A DNA stretch of 64,000 bases from Roseateles_E cavernae. GTDB lineage: Bacteria; Pseudomonadota; Gammaproteobacteria; Burkholderiales; Burkholderiaceae_C. Made by a program: the position numbers and the translations under genes. Of the stretch, positions 25,185-33,145 are shown one piece after another. The stretch is from assembly GCF_040187885.1 (NCBI RefSeq), contig NZ_JBDPLH010000001.1, positions 682,001 through 746,000 on the forward strand. Direction: 5' to 3'. The notes below the pieces were generated by a model that was given only the letters and a program-made list of their open reading frames with translations, ran no database searches and was not told the origin of the DNA. Every line of letters starts with the position of its first letter. Positions within the stretch are counted from its first letter, which is position 1.

Positions 25185-26336
25185 ATGATGACGCGCATCG
25201 ACACACAACGCCGGCTTCTGCTCCAAGGCCTGGGGCTGGCCACCCTGCTGCCGACCCGCCTGGCCCTGGCCGCCGGAAAAAACACCGTACCCGAGGCGCC
25301 GCGCCTGGTGGTCGTGATGCTGCGCGGCGCGCTGGACGGGCTGGCGGCGGTGCCGGCCCCCGGCGACCCGGCCTGGGCCGCGCTGCGCGGTGCCGATGGC
25401 CCGGCCCCGCTGCCACTGGACGGCTTTTTCGGTCTGCATCCGGCGCTGACCGGGCTGCAGCGCTGGTGGGGCGAAGGCCAGCTGCTGCTGCTGCATGCGG
25501 CGGCCAGCCCTTACCGCGAGCGCTCGCATTTCGATGCCCAGCAGCTGCTGGAAAGCGGCGGCGAGCGGCCCTTCGAGCTCGGCACCGGCTGGCTGGGCCG
25601 GGCGCTGCAGGCCAGCGGCCAGGGCAGCGCGGTGGCGCTGAGCAGCAGCCTGCCGCTGGCGCTGCGCGGTGCCCAGCAGGCCGGCACCTGGACACCGGCG
25701 CGGCGCGCCGGCGCCGACGAGGACCTGCTGGCCCGCGTCGGCCAGCTCTACCAGGACGACGCCGCGCTGTCCGCCGCCTGGCAGCGGGCGATGGCCCAGC
25801 AGGGCATGCTGGGCGGGGAGTCGGCCGGCACGGGTAATGGTTTTGCCGCGCTGGCCCGCCAGGCCGGCACTTTTCTGGCGGCCGAACAGGGTCCGCGTGT
25901 CGCCTGGCTGGAAGCCAATGGCTGGGACACCCACACCAACCAGGCCGGCCGTTTGCAGCGCCTGCTGGCAGGCCTGGATGAGGGCCTGCTGGCGCTGCGC
26001 GAGGCGCTGGGCGCGCAGTGGCCGCACAGCACGGTGCTGGTGATGACCGAGTTCGGCCGCTCGGCGGTGCTGAACGGCAGCGGCGGCACCGACCATGGCA
26101 CGGCCGGCATGGCCTTGCTGGCCGGTGGCGCGGTGGCCGGCGGTAAGGTGCTGACCGACTGGCCCGGCCTGGCCCGGACCCAGCTGCTCGATGGCCGCGA
26201 TCTGCGCCCGACCCTGGACCTGCGCCAGCTGATCGCGGCCCTGTTGCAGCGCCAGTTCGGCCTCAGCCAGGCCCAGCTGGCGGGCGGCGTGCTGCCCGGT
26301 GTGAGCGCCCGTGAGCTGGCGCTGTGGCGCGCCTGA
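25185..26336 (+). CDS. DUF1501 family protein
   Basis: The 383-residue protein begins with a twin-arginine-like signal (TQRRLLLQGLGLATLLPTRL). LVVVMLRGALDGLAAVPAPG is the conserved DUF1501 opening (usually vfvfLrGGmDGLs.v.P). GWDTHTNQAGRLQRLLAGLD and VMTEFGRSAVLNGSGGTDHG are the metal-site-like blocks of this sulfatase/alkaline-phosphatase-like superfamily. It lies four bases after DUF1800, with GGAGG before its ATG. Probably exported and working with DUF1800. Confidence 0.9.
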   Translation: MMTRIDTQRRLLLQGLGLATLLPTRLALAAGKNTVPEAPRLVVVMLRGALDGLAAVPAPGDPAWAALRGADGPAPLPLDGFFGLHPALTGLQRWWGEGQLLLLHAAASPYRERSHFDAQQLLESGGERPFELGTGWLGRALQASGQGSAVALSSSLPLALRGAQQAGTWTPARRAGADEDLLARVGQLYQDDAALSAAWQRAMAQQGMLGGESAGTGNGFAALARQAGTFLAAEQGPRVAWLEANGWDTHTNQAGRLQRLLAGLDEGLLALREALGAQWPHSTVLVMTEFGRSAVLNGSGGTDHGTAGMALLAGGAVAGGKVLTDWPGLARTQLLDGRDLRPTLDLRQLIAALLQRQFGLSQAQLAGGVLPGVSARELALWRA

Positions 26337-26339
26337 GCG

Positions 26340-26789
26340 ATGATGGTGAACAGGATGAAGGCAACGCTGATCTCTCTTCTGCTGGTGGGCCTGGTCTGCG
26401 CGGCGGCCCGGGCCGCACCGCCGGCCGTGCCCGACCCGCAGGACTGGGCGCGGCTGACGCCCGAGCAGCAGCAGGAGCGCCGCAGCGAGCTCAAGCAGCG
26501 GCTGCAGCAGGCCACGCCGGCCGAACGCCGCGAGTTCCGCGAGCAGCTGCGCCAGCGGCTCGAGACACTGAGCCCGGCCGAGCGCCGCGCGCTGGTCGCC
26601 CAGACCCGTGAGCGCTGGGATCAGCTGCCGCCCGAGCAGCGCCGGCGCATGGCCGAGCAGCGCCGCCAGGAGATCCAGGCCATGTCGCCCGAGCAGCGCC
26701 GCGAGCTGCTGCGGCAGCGCCGGGCCATGCTGGACAAACTCAGCCCCGAGGAGCGGCGGGCACTGCGCGAGAAGCTGCCCGAGCGATGA
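26340..26789 (+). CDS. DUF3106 family exported protein
   Basis: The 149-residue protein has a signal peptide (MKATLISLLLVGLVCAAARA) and four to five repeats of about 20 residues with core LTPEQQQERRSELKQRL, TPAERREFREQLRQRL, SPAERRALVAQTRERW, PPEQRRRMAEQRRQEI and SPEQRRELLRQRRAML. This S/TPEx(R/Q)R pattern is DUF3106, with resemblance to CpxP/Spy-like helical LTxxQ proteins that sense or chaperone periplasmic proteins. It sits before the ECF sigma gene, and overlaps it by four bases, so it may influence the sigma circuit. Confidence 0.85.
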   Translation: MMVNRMKATLISLLLVGLVCAAARAAPPAVPDPQDWARLTPEQQQERRSELKQRLQQATPAERREFREQLRQRLETLSPAERRALVAQTRERWDQLPPEQRRRMAEQRRQEIQAMSPEQRRELLRQRRAMLDKLSPEERRALREKLPER

Positions 26790-27391
26790 GCGACAGCGCC
26801 GCTGCCACCGCGCCCGGCCTGCTGGCCCGCTGGTTCGGCCGCGCGCCGCGCCAAGCCGGCGAGGACTGGGCGCTGTGGCGCCGCGCCTGCGAGGGCGAGG
26901 CGCTCGCGGCCACCGAGCTGGTGCGCCGGCTGACACCCCAGGCCCATGGTCTGGCCCTGCAGCTGCTGCGTCGCAGCGAGGACGCCGAGGATGCGGTGCA
27001 GGAGTCCTTTCTGCGCCTGTGGGGCAGCCGGCCCAGCGATGCCCGCGGCGCCAGCCTGGCCACCTTCTTCAACACCATTGTGATCAACCGCTGCAAGACC
27101 TGGCTGGGCCGGCGCCAGGAGCTGGCCACCGAACAGGCGCTGCTGACCGAGCTGGCCGATGCCCAGCAACAGCTTGTCGAGCCTGCCCCGGCCCGATGCG
27201 CTGGCGAGTTGACCGCCGCCATGCAGCGCCTGCCGGCGCGCCAGCGCATGGCGCTGGCGATGTGGGCCTATGCCGATGCCTCGGTGGCCGAGATTGCCGC
27301 CACGCTGGACCTTGAACCCAATGCCGCCCACCAGCTGCTGCACCGCGCCAAGCTGGCGCTGCGCCAGCAGCTACGGGAAGGAGAGTCATGA
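26786..27391 (+). CDS. ECF-type RNA polymerase sigma factor
   Basis: The 201-residue protein contains sigma region 2 (LVRRLTPQAHGLALQLLRRSEDAEDAVQES with FLRLW, about residues 47-80) and region 4 (LPARQRMALAMWAYADASVA with EIAATLDLEPNAAHQLLHRAKLALRQQL). There are no regions 1.1 or 3, as in ECF factors. It directs RNA polymerase to a dedicated promoter; a candidate is the mirrored TTGAACCC motif upstream of the operon. It overlaps both neighbours by four bases, indicating tight co-translation with DUF3106 and the putative anti-sigma. Confidence 0.92.
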   Translation: MSDSAAATAPGLLARWFGRAPRQAGEDWALWRRACEGEALAATELVRRLTPQAHGLALQLLRRSEDAEDAVQESFLRLWGSRPSDARGASLATFFNTIVINRCKTWLGRRQELATEQALLTELADAQQQLVEPAPARCAGELTAAMQRLPARQRMALAMWAYADASVAEIAATLDLEPNAAHQLLHRAKLALRQQLREGES

Positions 27392-27717
27392 TGAAGCCCG
27401 ATGAAGCCGGCGCTGACGAAGCGCTGCGCCAGACCCTGCGCACCGGCCTCCACGCGGCCGACGATTCCCGTGAGGCGCTGCAGGCCCGCGTGCTGGCCCA
27501 GTGGCGCCAGCGCCATGCACCGCTGTCCGCCGAGGCCAGGCTGGCAAGCGCCGGCGGGCAGGACTGGCCCGCCTCGCGCCCGCGGCGCTGGCTGGGCGCC
27601 GCCGCGCTGGCCGCGACCCTGCTGCTGGCGCTGGCCTGGTGCAGCCGGCCCGACCCGGCGCTGGACGAGCTGATGCAGCTCGATGTGCTGTCGCAGATCG
27701 CGATCGGCGAGCTGTAG
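27388..27717 (+). CDS. DUF3619-like membrane protein, putative anti-sigma
   Basis: The 109-residue protein has a cytoplasmic N-terminal part of about 65 residues and one transmembrane helix (WLGAAALAATLLLALAWC), ending in a short outside tail with LDELMQLDVLSQIAIGEL. Gene order after an ECF sigma and the single-pass topology fit the DUF3619 type found beside sigma factors in Burkholderiales. An anti-sigma role is inferred only from position and topology. It starts at ATG overlapping the sigma gene stop. Confidence 0.65.
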   Translation: MMKPDEAGADEALRQTLRTGLHAADDSREALQARVLAQWRQRHAPLSAEARLASAGGQDWPASRPRRWLGAAALAATLLLALAWCSRPDPALDELMQLDVLSQIAIGEL

Positions 27718-27774
27718 CAGCCCGCTGTCGCCGAGGCGATGCCCGGCCGGCCCGGCCCTGCCTATAGTCGGCGC

Positions 27775-28248
27775 ATGGACGCCACGACAAAAACCCATGC
27801 TTTCGAAGACTTCCAGGTCGGCCAGGTGCGCGAGTTTGGCGGCCGGGTCGTCGACAAGGCCGAAGGCCTGAGCTTCGCCGCCGCCTACGACCCGCAGCCC
27901 CTGCACCTGGACGAGGAGGCCGCCAACGCCTCGGTGCTGGGCGGGCTGTCGGTCAGCGGCTGGCACACCTGCGCGATGGTGATGCGCATGATGTGCGATG
28001 CCTACCTGCTGGACTCGACCAGCCAGGGCTCGCCGGGCATTGACAATCTGCGCTGGCTCAAGCCGGTGCGCCCCGGTGACACCTTGCGGGTACGCATGAC
28101 GGTGCAGGAGACGAAAGCCAGCAAGAGCCGCCCGCAGCTCGGCCTGGTGCGCTCGGCCTGGGAGGTCTTCAACCAGCGCGACGAGGCGGTGATGACGATG
28201 GAGGGCTGGGGCATGTTCGGCCGACGCGAGGCCACAACCACCAGCTGA
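27775..28248 (+). CDS. MaoC-like hotdog dehydratase
   Basis: The 157-residue protein is a MaoC/R-hydratase type hotdog protein. FAAAYDPQPLHLDEEAANAS carries the hydratase motif with Asp and His (usually YDPQPFHlDe), followed by LGGLSVSGWHTCAMVMRMM, the hot helix. Such proteins hydrate or dehydrate acyl-CoA esters. Start ATG at 27775 chosen because the conserved F.DF.VGQ N-terminus begins there. It stands between the sigma operon and the peptidase-ABC genes. Confidence 0.9.
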   Translation: MDATTKTHAFEDFQVGQVREFGGRVVDKAEGLSFAAAYDPQPLHLDEEAANASVLGGLSVSGWHTCAMVMRMMCDAYLLDSTSQGSPGIDNLRWLKPVRPGDTLRVRMTVQETKASKSRPQLGLVRSAWEVFNQRDEAVMTMEGWGMFGRREATTTS

Positions 28249-28356
28249 CGAAAACTTGCCGTTCGCCGCCCCCGGCCGCCGTTCGGGACATCGCCGCGCG
28301 GCACTTGTCGCAAGCCTGCTCATAATCCGCTCGCATCAAGCAAGGAGCATGGGCAG

Positions 28357-29820
28357 ATGGCGATGTGCAGAAGAATCCTGGCGCTGGCCCTGCTGGCCGC
28401 GGCGCTGGGCCAGCCGGCCAGGGCTGCGACAACACCTGGCCCCACCGAGCCCTGCCGCATCGAGGGCGTGGCCACCGAGCTGCGCTGTGGCCGGCTGCAG
28501 CGGCCGCTCGACCCCGGCCAGCCGCAGGGCCGGCAGATCAGCGTCCACTATCTGGTGGTGCCGGCGATGGCGCGCAACAAGCAGCCCGACCCGGTGCTGC
28601 TGCTGGCCGGCGGGCCCGGGCAGAGCGCGATCGAGATCGCCGGCCGGGTCCTGCCTCGGCTTGCGCGGCTGAACAACCGGCGCGACCTGGTCTTCATTGA
28701 CCAGCGCGGCACCGGTCGCTCGGCGCCGCTTCAATGCGCCGATGACAGCCGCCTGGCGATGGCCGAGGCGCTGGACCCGCAGGCCCAGCAGCGCCGCCTG
28801 GCGCAATGCCTGATCGAGCTGCAGAAGCTGCCCCATGGCGATCTGCGCTTCTACACCACCACGATCGCGATGCAGGACTTCGACGCAGTGCGCGAGCAGC
28901 TCGGCGCCGCGCAGTGGAATCTGGTCGGCGCCTCCTACGGCACACGCGCCGCGCTGGAATATCAACGCCTGTTTCCGCAGCGGGTGCGCCGCACGGTGCT
29001 GGACGGCATGGCGCCGCCCGATATGGCCTTGCCGGCCAGTTTCTCGACCGACGGGCAGGCGGCGCTGGACGCGGTCTTCAAGGCCTGCGAGGACGAAGCC
29101 GCCTGCAAGACCGCCTTTCCCCGGCTGCGCCAGGACTGGGCGACCCTGCTGCAAGGCCTGCCTCGGCAGGTGGTGCTGGCGCATCCGCTCAGCGGCGCGC
29201 CCGAGCGGCTGACGATCACGCGCGAGCTGCTGATGCGGGCGGTGCGCGCGCCCATGTATGTGCCAGCCTACGCAGCCGGGCTGCCGGCCGCGATCAATGC
29301 GGCGGCCGGTGGGCGCTTCGAGGCGATCTCGGGGCTGAGCGGCGCGCTGGGCAGCAGCCGCAGCGGCAAGCTGGCGATGGGCATGCACTTGTCGGTGATC
29401 TGCAGCGAGGACCTGCCGCGCCTGGAGCGCACGGCCGATGCGCCGGGCGCCGACTTCGGCCGCATCGATGCCGAGTTCTACCGACAGGCCTGCGCGCAGT
29501 GGCCGCGCGGCACGGTGGCCGAGGCCTTCTACCGGGTGGGCGCCGCGCCCGCGCCGGTGCTGCTGCTCAGCGGCGGGGCCGACCCGGTGACACCGCCGCG
29601 CCATGGCGAGCGCATCGCCGGCGCGCTGGGCCCCAAGGCCCGCCATCTGCAGGTGCCGGCGGCCGGGCACGGCGTGCTGTCCATCGCCTGCATGGGCGAG
29701 CTGCTGCACCGCTTCATCAACAGCAAGACCGAGGCCGAGGCGCTGGCCGTCGAGGCCGCTTGCGCCGCCAAGATGCCGCGACCGACGGCGGTATTCCCCA
29801 TCCAGACCGCGACGCGATGA
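28357..29820 (+). CDS. Secreted S33-type alpha/beta hydrolase (tripeptidyl aminopeptidase-like)
   Basis: The 487-residue protein has a signal peptide and an S33 fold: LLLAGGPGQSAIEIAGRVLP, DLVFIDQRGTGRS, and NLVGASYGTRAALEYQ with the nucleophile Ser in GASYG (about residue 193). LLLSGGADPVTPPRHGE supplies Asp and PAAGHGVLS His, with the TAP-like C-terminal domain. It would release N-terminal amino acids or peptides in the periplasm. AAGGAG precedes the start. Its stop overlaps the ABC ATPase start (ATGA), so the three genes form an operon. Confidence 0.9.
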   Translation: MAMCRRILALALLAAALGQPARAATTPGPTEPCRIEGVATELRCGRLQRPLDPGQPQGRQISVHYLVVPAMARNKQPDPVLLLAGGPGQSAIEIAGRVLPRLARLNNRRDLVFIDQRGTGRSAPLQCADDSRLAMAEALDPQAQQRRLAQCLIELQKLPHGDLRFYTTTIAMQDFDAVREQLGAAQWNLVGASYGTRAALEYQRLFPQRVRRTVLDGMAPPDMALPASFSTDGQAALDAVFKACEDEAACKTAFPRLRQDWATLLQGLPRQVVLAHPLSGAPERLTITRELLMRAVRAPMYVPAYAAGLPAAINAAAGGRFEAISGLSGALGSSRSGKLAMGMHLSVICSEDLPRLERTADAPGADFGRIDAEFYRQACAQWPRGTVAEAFYRVGAAPAPVLLLSGGADPVTPPRHGERIAGALGPKARHLQVPAAGHGVLSIACMGELLHRFINSKTEAEALAVEAACAAKMPRPTAVFPIQTATR

Positions 29821-30605
29821 TCAGCATCAGCCAGCTCAGCAAGCAGTTCACGTCCCGGCCCGGCGGCTCGGTATTCAAGCGCGCCCCGAAGCAGATCGTG
29901 CGGGCGGTGCAGCATCTCGATCTGGAGGCACCGAACGGCCGCATCACCGGACTGCTGGGACCGAACGGCGCCGGCAAGACCACCAGCCTGCGCATGCTGG
30001 CCGGCCTGTTCGCGCCGGACAGCGGCGCGATCAGCGTCGACGGCATCGATGTGCGGCAGGCACCGCAGCAGGCGCTGGCGCGCATGGGGGTGCTGGGCGA
30101 TGCCCATGGCCTCTATCCGCGCCTGTCGGCGCGCGAGAACATCGTCTATTTCGGGCGGCTGCAGGGCATGGAGGCGGATGCGGCCCATGCGCGCGCCGAG
30201 GCGCTGGCCGAGCTGCTGGACATGCGCGCCATCCTGGACCGGCGCAGCGAGGGCTTCAGCCAGGGCGAACGGATGAAGACCGCGCTGGCCCGCGCCCTGG
30301 TGCATGACCCCGCCAATATCGTGCTGGACGAGCCGACCAACGGGCTCGATGTGCTGGCCACCCGCGCGCTGCGCGAGGCGCTGCGCCATCTGCGCTCGCC
30401 GGCCGGGGGCAGCAAATGCATCGTCTTCTCCAGCCACATCATGCAGGAGGTCGAGCTGCTGTGTGACCATGTCGTCGTGATGGCTCAGGGGCGGTCTGTG
30501 GCCGAGGGCTCGGTGGCGGCGCTGCTGGAGCGCACCGGTCAGCAGCGCTTCGAGGACGCCTTCGTGGCGCTGGCGTTTGCCGACACGCTGGAGGCGCGGC
30601 CATGA
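29817..30605 (+). CDS. natA: ABC transporter ATP-binding protein (NatA type)
   Basis: The 262-residue ATPase shows Walker A GPNGAGKTTS (about residue 44-53), Q-loop region, signature FSQGERMKTALARAL (a variant of LSGGQ), Walker B NIVLDEPTNGLDV and a His in SSHIMQE. It resembles NatA, the ATPase of sodium or multidrug ABC-2 exporters. It overlaps the permease gene by four bases. The symbol is by family resemblance; substrate is not known. Confidence 0.88.
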   Translation: MISISQLSKQFTSRPGGSVFKRAPKQIVRAVQHLDLEAPNGRITGLLGPNGAGKTTSLRMLAGLFAPDSGAISVDGIDVRQAPQQALARMGVLGDAHGLYPRLSARENIVYFGRLQGMEADAAHARAEALAELLDMRAILDRRSEGFSQGERMKTALARALVHDPANIVLDEPTNGLDVLATRALREALRHLRSPAGGSKCIVFSSHIMQEVELLCDHVVVMAQGRSVAEGSVAALLERTGQQRFEDAFVALAFADTLEARP

Positions 30606-31780
30606 GCAAGAGTTTCACGCGCGCGCTGCGGGTGGTGTTTGCCAAGGAGGTGGTCGACGCGCTGCGCGACCGCCGCACGCTGCTGAGGCTGCTGATTCCG
30701 GCGGTGCTGATGGGGCCGCTGCTGCTGCTGGCCTTGTCCGGCCTGATCGCCTCGCTGGAGGAGCGGGCCGAGAAGCGCGAGATCCTGGTCGTCGGCATCG
30801 AGCACGCGCCGACCCTGCGCAACTTCCTGGAGCGCCAGACCTACACGATCAAGACCGCGCCGGCCGACTACGAGGCCGGGCTGCGCGCCACCACCCTGCT
30901 CGATCCGGTGCTGGTGATAGGCCCGGACTTCGAGGCCGCGCTGGCGCGCGGCGAGCAGCCGGCCGTGGAGCTGGTCAGCGACAGTGCCAACCAGCGCGCC
31001 AGCGCCAGCGTCGGCACGCTGGGCCGGCTGCTGCAGGGCTTCAACCGCGAGCGCGCCGGCGTGCTGCTGGCGCTGCGCGGCGTCTCGGCCAGCCTGCTGC
31101 AACCGGTGCTGGTGGAAGAGCGCGATCTGGCCAGCACACAGGCGCGCGCGGCGCGGCTGACGGCCATCGTGCCGATGTTCATCATCATGGCCGTGCTCTA
31201 CGGTGCGCTGACCGCCGCGCTGGACAGCACCTCGGGCGAACGCGAGCGCGGCTCGCTGGAGCCGCTCCTGATGAACCCGGCCCCGCATATGGCCCTGGTG
31301 CTGGGCAAATGGGGCGCGGTAGCCCTGCTGGGCATGGTGGTGGCCGTGCTGGCCAATCTGAGCTTCATCCCGGCCCAGCGCCTGATCCAGAGCGACAGCC
31401 TGCAGGCGATGTTCCAATTCGGCGGCTACGAGGTGGCGGTGTTCGTGCTGCTGCAGCTGCCGCTGGCGGCCGGGCTGGGGGCGCTGCTGATGGCCATCGC
31501 GATCCGCACCAAGACCTTCAAGGAGGCCCAGGCCAGCACCACCATCGTCATCACGCTGGTGGCCTTGGCGCCAATGGTGAGCCTCTTGAACCCGGGCGGC
31601 GAGGCGGCCTGGTATTACTGGGTGCCGGGCCTGGCGCAGAACAGCCTGATGATGCTGGTGCTCAAGGGCGAGGCCCTGCCCTGGCCCAAGCTGCTGCCCT
31701 CCTTGGCCGTGGGCGTGGCGCTGACCTGGGTCTGCCTGGCCTTCGTGGCCCGCTCGATGCGCAGCGCGGTGGCGCGGTGA
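30602..31780 (+). CDS. natB: ABC-2 type permease (NatB-like)
   Basis: The 392-residue protein has an N-terminal transmembrane helix, a large external domain (about residues 45-185) and five or six C-terminal helices, the usual ABC-2 exporter layout. DALRDRRTLLRLLIPAVLMG and DSTSGERERGSLEPLLMNPA are the family motifs. With the adjacent ATPase it forms an exporter; NatAB in Bacillus exports sodium, but this substrate is uncertain. It is the last gene of the operon starting with the S33 peptidase. Confidence 0.88.
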   Translation: MSKSFTRALRVVFAKEVVDALRDRRTLLRLLIPAVLMGPLLLLALSGLIASLEERAEKREILVVGIEHAPTLRNFLERQTYTIKTAPADYEAGLRATTLLDPVLVIGPDFEAALARGEQPAVELVSDSANQRASASVGTLGRLLQGFNRERAGVLLALRGVSASLLQPVLVEERDLASTQARAARLTAIVPMFIIMAVLYGALTAALDSTSGERERGSLEPLLMNPAPHMALVLGKWGAVALLGMVVAVLANLSFIPAQRLIQSDSLQAMFQFGGYEVAVFVLLQLPLAAGLGALLMAIAIRTKTFKEAQASTTIVITLVALAPMVSLLNPGGEAAWYYWVPGLAQNSLMMLVLKGEALPWPKLLPSLAVGVALTWVCLAFVARSMRSAVAR

Positions 31781-31796
31781 GGGGTGGTTGATCGCT

Positions 31797-32165
31797 TCAG
31801 TGCAGACCGAGCACGCGCTGCACCTCGTTCTGCCAGGGCAACGCATGGACGATCTCGTTGAGCTGCAGCACCGACTGCATAGGCGCCAGCACCTCGCCGG
31901 CCGGGCTCAGGAACTGCAGATTGGTCACCAGCGACATCGGATCGACCATCGCGACCACGCCCTCGGGCAGGCGGATCCAGTCCCAGGCGACCCCGGCGGC
32001 GCCGCTGTCGGATTCACCGGTCCACAGGGTTTGCCCCAGGGCCGGATGCTCCGCGTCTCCCGACACCAACACCCGGGTGCTTAAATGCGCGAAATGCAGA
32101 CGCGGTGCGCGTTCCGCCTCACACAAAATTCGCGGCCATGCGTACACAATCCAAGCTGGAGTCAT
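31797..32165 (-). CDS. Hypothetical protein divergent from the LuxR gene
   Basis: This 122-residue protein has no signal peptide or transmembrane helix. It is rich in Trp, Val and Leu, with strand-like segments (RLHFAHLSTRVLVSG, GVAWDWIRLPEGVVAMVDPM) and a C-terminal helix (SVLQLNEIVHALPWQNEVQRV). I do not recognise the family. It is divergent from the LuxR gene, and a lux-box-like dyad lies between the two; a regulatory, accessory or immunity role in the peptide system is possible. Small RsaM-type regulators occur beside LuxR genes in Burkholderia, but I cannot show similarity. The start lacks a good ribosome-binding site. Confidence 0.5.
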   Translation of the reverse strand: MTPAWIVYAWPRILCEAERAPRLHFAHLSTRVLVSGDAEHPALGQTLWTGESDSGAAGVAWDWIRLPEGVVAMVDPMSLVTNLQFLSPAGEVLAPMQSVLQLNEIVHALPWQNEVQRVLGLH

Positions 32166-32245
32166 TGTCTATAGATTTTCGGGTGCGGTTGTGGAACCAA
32201 GCGTTCTGGGTGTTGCCAGTTTGCTGACGGGCAACGTAAATCGCT

Positions 32246-32265
32246 AGCTGTAAACCTTGTCAGGG
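32246..32265. promoter_or_regulatory. lux-box-like dyad upstream of luxR
   Basis: AGCTGTAAACCTTGTCAGGG contains CTG-N10-CAG with the exact spacing of LuxR-type boxes. On the reverse strand 13 of 20 bases agree with the cepI box of Burkholderia cepacia as I remember it. It lies 56 bases before the LuxR start and about 80 before the divergent gene, so could control either. Confidence 0.45.
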
Positions 32266-32320
32266 ATATGACGTCCGGCGTCGCAGCTGCGGCCCGGTCA
32301 AGCCATTGGAAACAAGTTAG

Positions 32321-33034
32321 ATGCTGCAGGGCGGTTACCAGTCGGTGCTCGAAGCCAGAACCCGTGATGAATTTCGCGGGGAGATCAGTCGCTTCACGGA
32401 AGCCTTGGAGTTCGAGACCTTCTCTGCGATCACCGTGGTCGACCATGCAATCGGAAAATCCGAGTTCATTGCTATCGACAACTGCCCGCCCGGCTTTAAT
32501 GACGCATTGAATGATCCCAAGCTGGGCCGGATCGACCCGGTGATGCAGCATTGCAAGCGCCATAGCGTGCCCATCGTCTGGGATAGGCAGACCTATGTCC
32601 GCCATGAGGCGACGGACCTGTGGGAAACCCAGGCGCGCTTTGGCTACCGCACCGGCATCTGCCTGGCCCTGCATCTGCCCGAGGGGCGGCACTTCGTGCT
32701 GGGCGTGGACCGCGACAAGGCCTTGCCCAAGGACACCACCGAGCTGACCCGGCTGGTGGCCGATCTGCAGCTGTTTGCCGTCCATGCGCTGGACGCGGCG
32801 ATGCGCGTGCTGCTGCCGCCGGAGCAGCAGCTGGACGCGCCCAAGCTGACGCCGCGCGAGCTCGAGTGCCTGCGCTGGACCATGGAGGGCAAGACGGCCT
32901 GGGAGGTCGGCGCGATATTGAGCATCACCGAGCGGACGGCAGTGCTGCATATCAATAACGCGATGCACAAGCTGGGTAGCCATAACAAGCATCAAGCCGT
33001 TCTCAAAGCGTTGCGCTTAGGCCTAATACGCTAG
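32321..33034 (+). CDS. LuxR-type autoinducer-binding regulator
   Basis: The 237-residue protein has the canonical two-domain size. The N-terminal autoinducer-binding domain (about 10-165) shows PIVWDRQTYV and ATDLWETQARFGYRTGICLA, which carry the Trp, Tyr and Asp-type positions usually facing an acyl-homoserine lactone, although the sequence differs from TraR/LuxR at several sites. The C-terminal helix-turn-helix reads LTPRELECLRWTMEGKTAWE then LSITERTAVLHINNAMHKLG. No luxI is visible in the window, so it is a candidate LuxR solo. It lies 111 bases upstream of the peptide gene and probably activates it via the box at 33054. Confidence 0.9.
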   Translation: MLQGGYQSVLEARTRDEFRGEISRFTEALEFETFSAITVVDHAIGKSEFIAIDNCPPGFNDALNDPKLGRIDPVMQHCKRHSVPIVWDRQTYVRHEATDLWETQARFGYRTGICLALHLPEGRHFVLGVDRDKALPKDTTELTRLVADLQLFAVHALDAAMRVLLPPEQQLDAPKLTPRELECLRWTMEGKTAWEVGAILSITERTAVLHINNAMHKLGSHNKHQAVLKALRLGLIR

Positions 33035-33053
33035 CACGCTGCCGTACATCCCC

Positions 33054-33073
33054 CACTGTAAGAGTTGACAGTT
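33054..33073 (+). promoter_or_regulatory. lux/cep-type box upstream of the peptide gene
   Basis: CACTGTAAGAGTTGACAGTT has inverted arms ACTGT and ACAGT and the CTG-N10-CAG frame of lux boxes, and agrees at 17 of 20 positions with the cepI box of B. cepacia (CCCTGTAAGAGTTACCAGTT, from memory). TCAAAT at 33095-33100 could serve as -10, placing the box centre near -43, the class-II activator position. Confidence 0.65.
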
Positions 33074-33145
33074 ACTCATGAATGTTCTTGCTGCTCAAAT
33101 TCGTTCTGTGCACTTCCTCGCACTTCAACGAATTTGGAGCCGGTC

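Noticed and set aside
27310..27320. TTGAACCC inside the ECF sigma gene as another promoter
   Set aside because: It lies in coding sequence for conserved residues and lacks the CTTACGGC element at the right spacing.
33065..33145. N-terminal extension of the peptide frame, and an overlapping frame from ATG 33078
   Set aside because: The extension would overlap the lux box and the likely promoter; GGAG correctly spaced before 33146 and the double-glycine leader length favour the short form.
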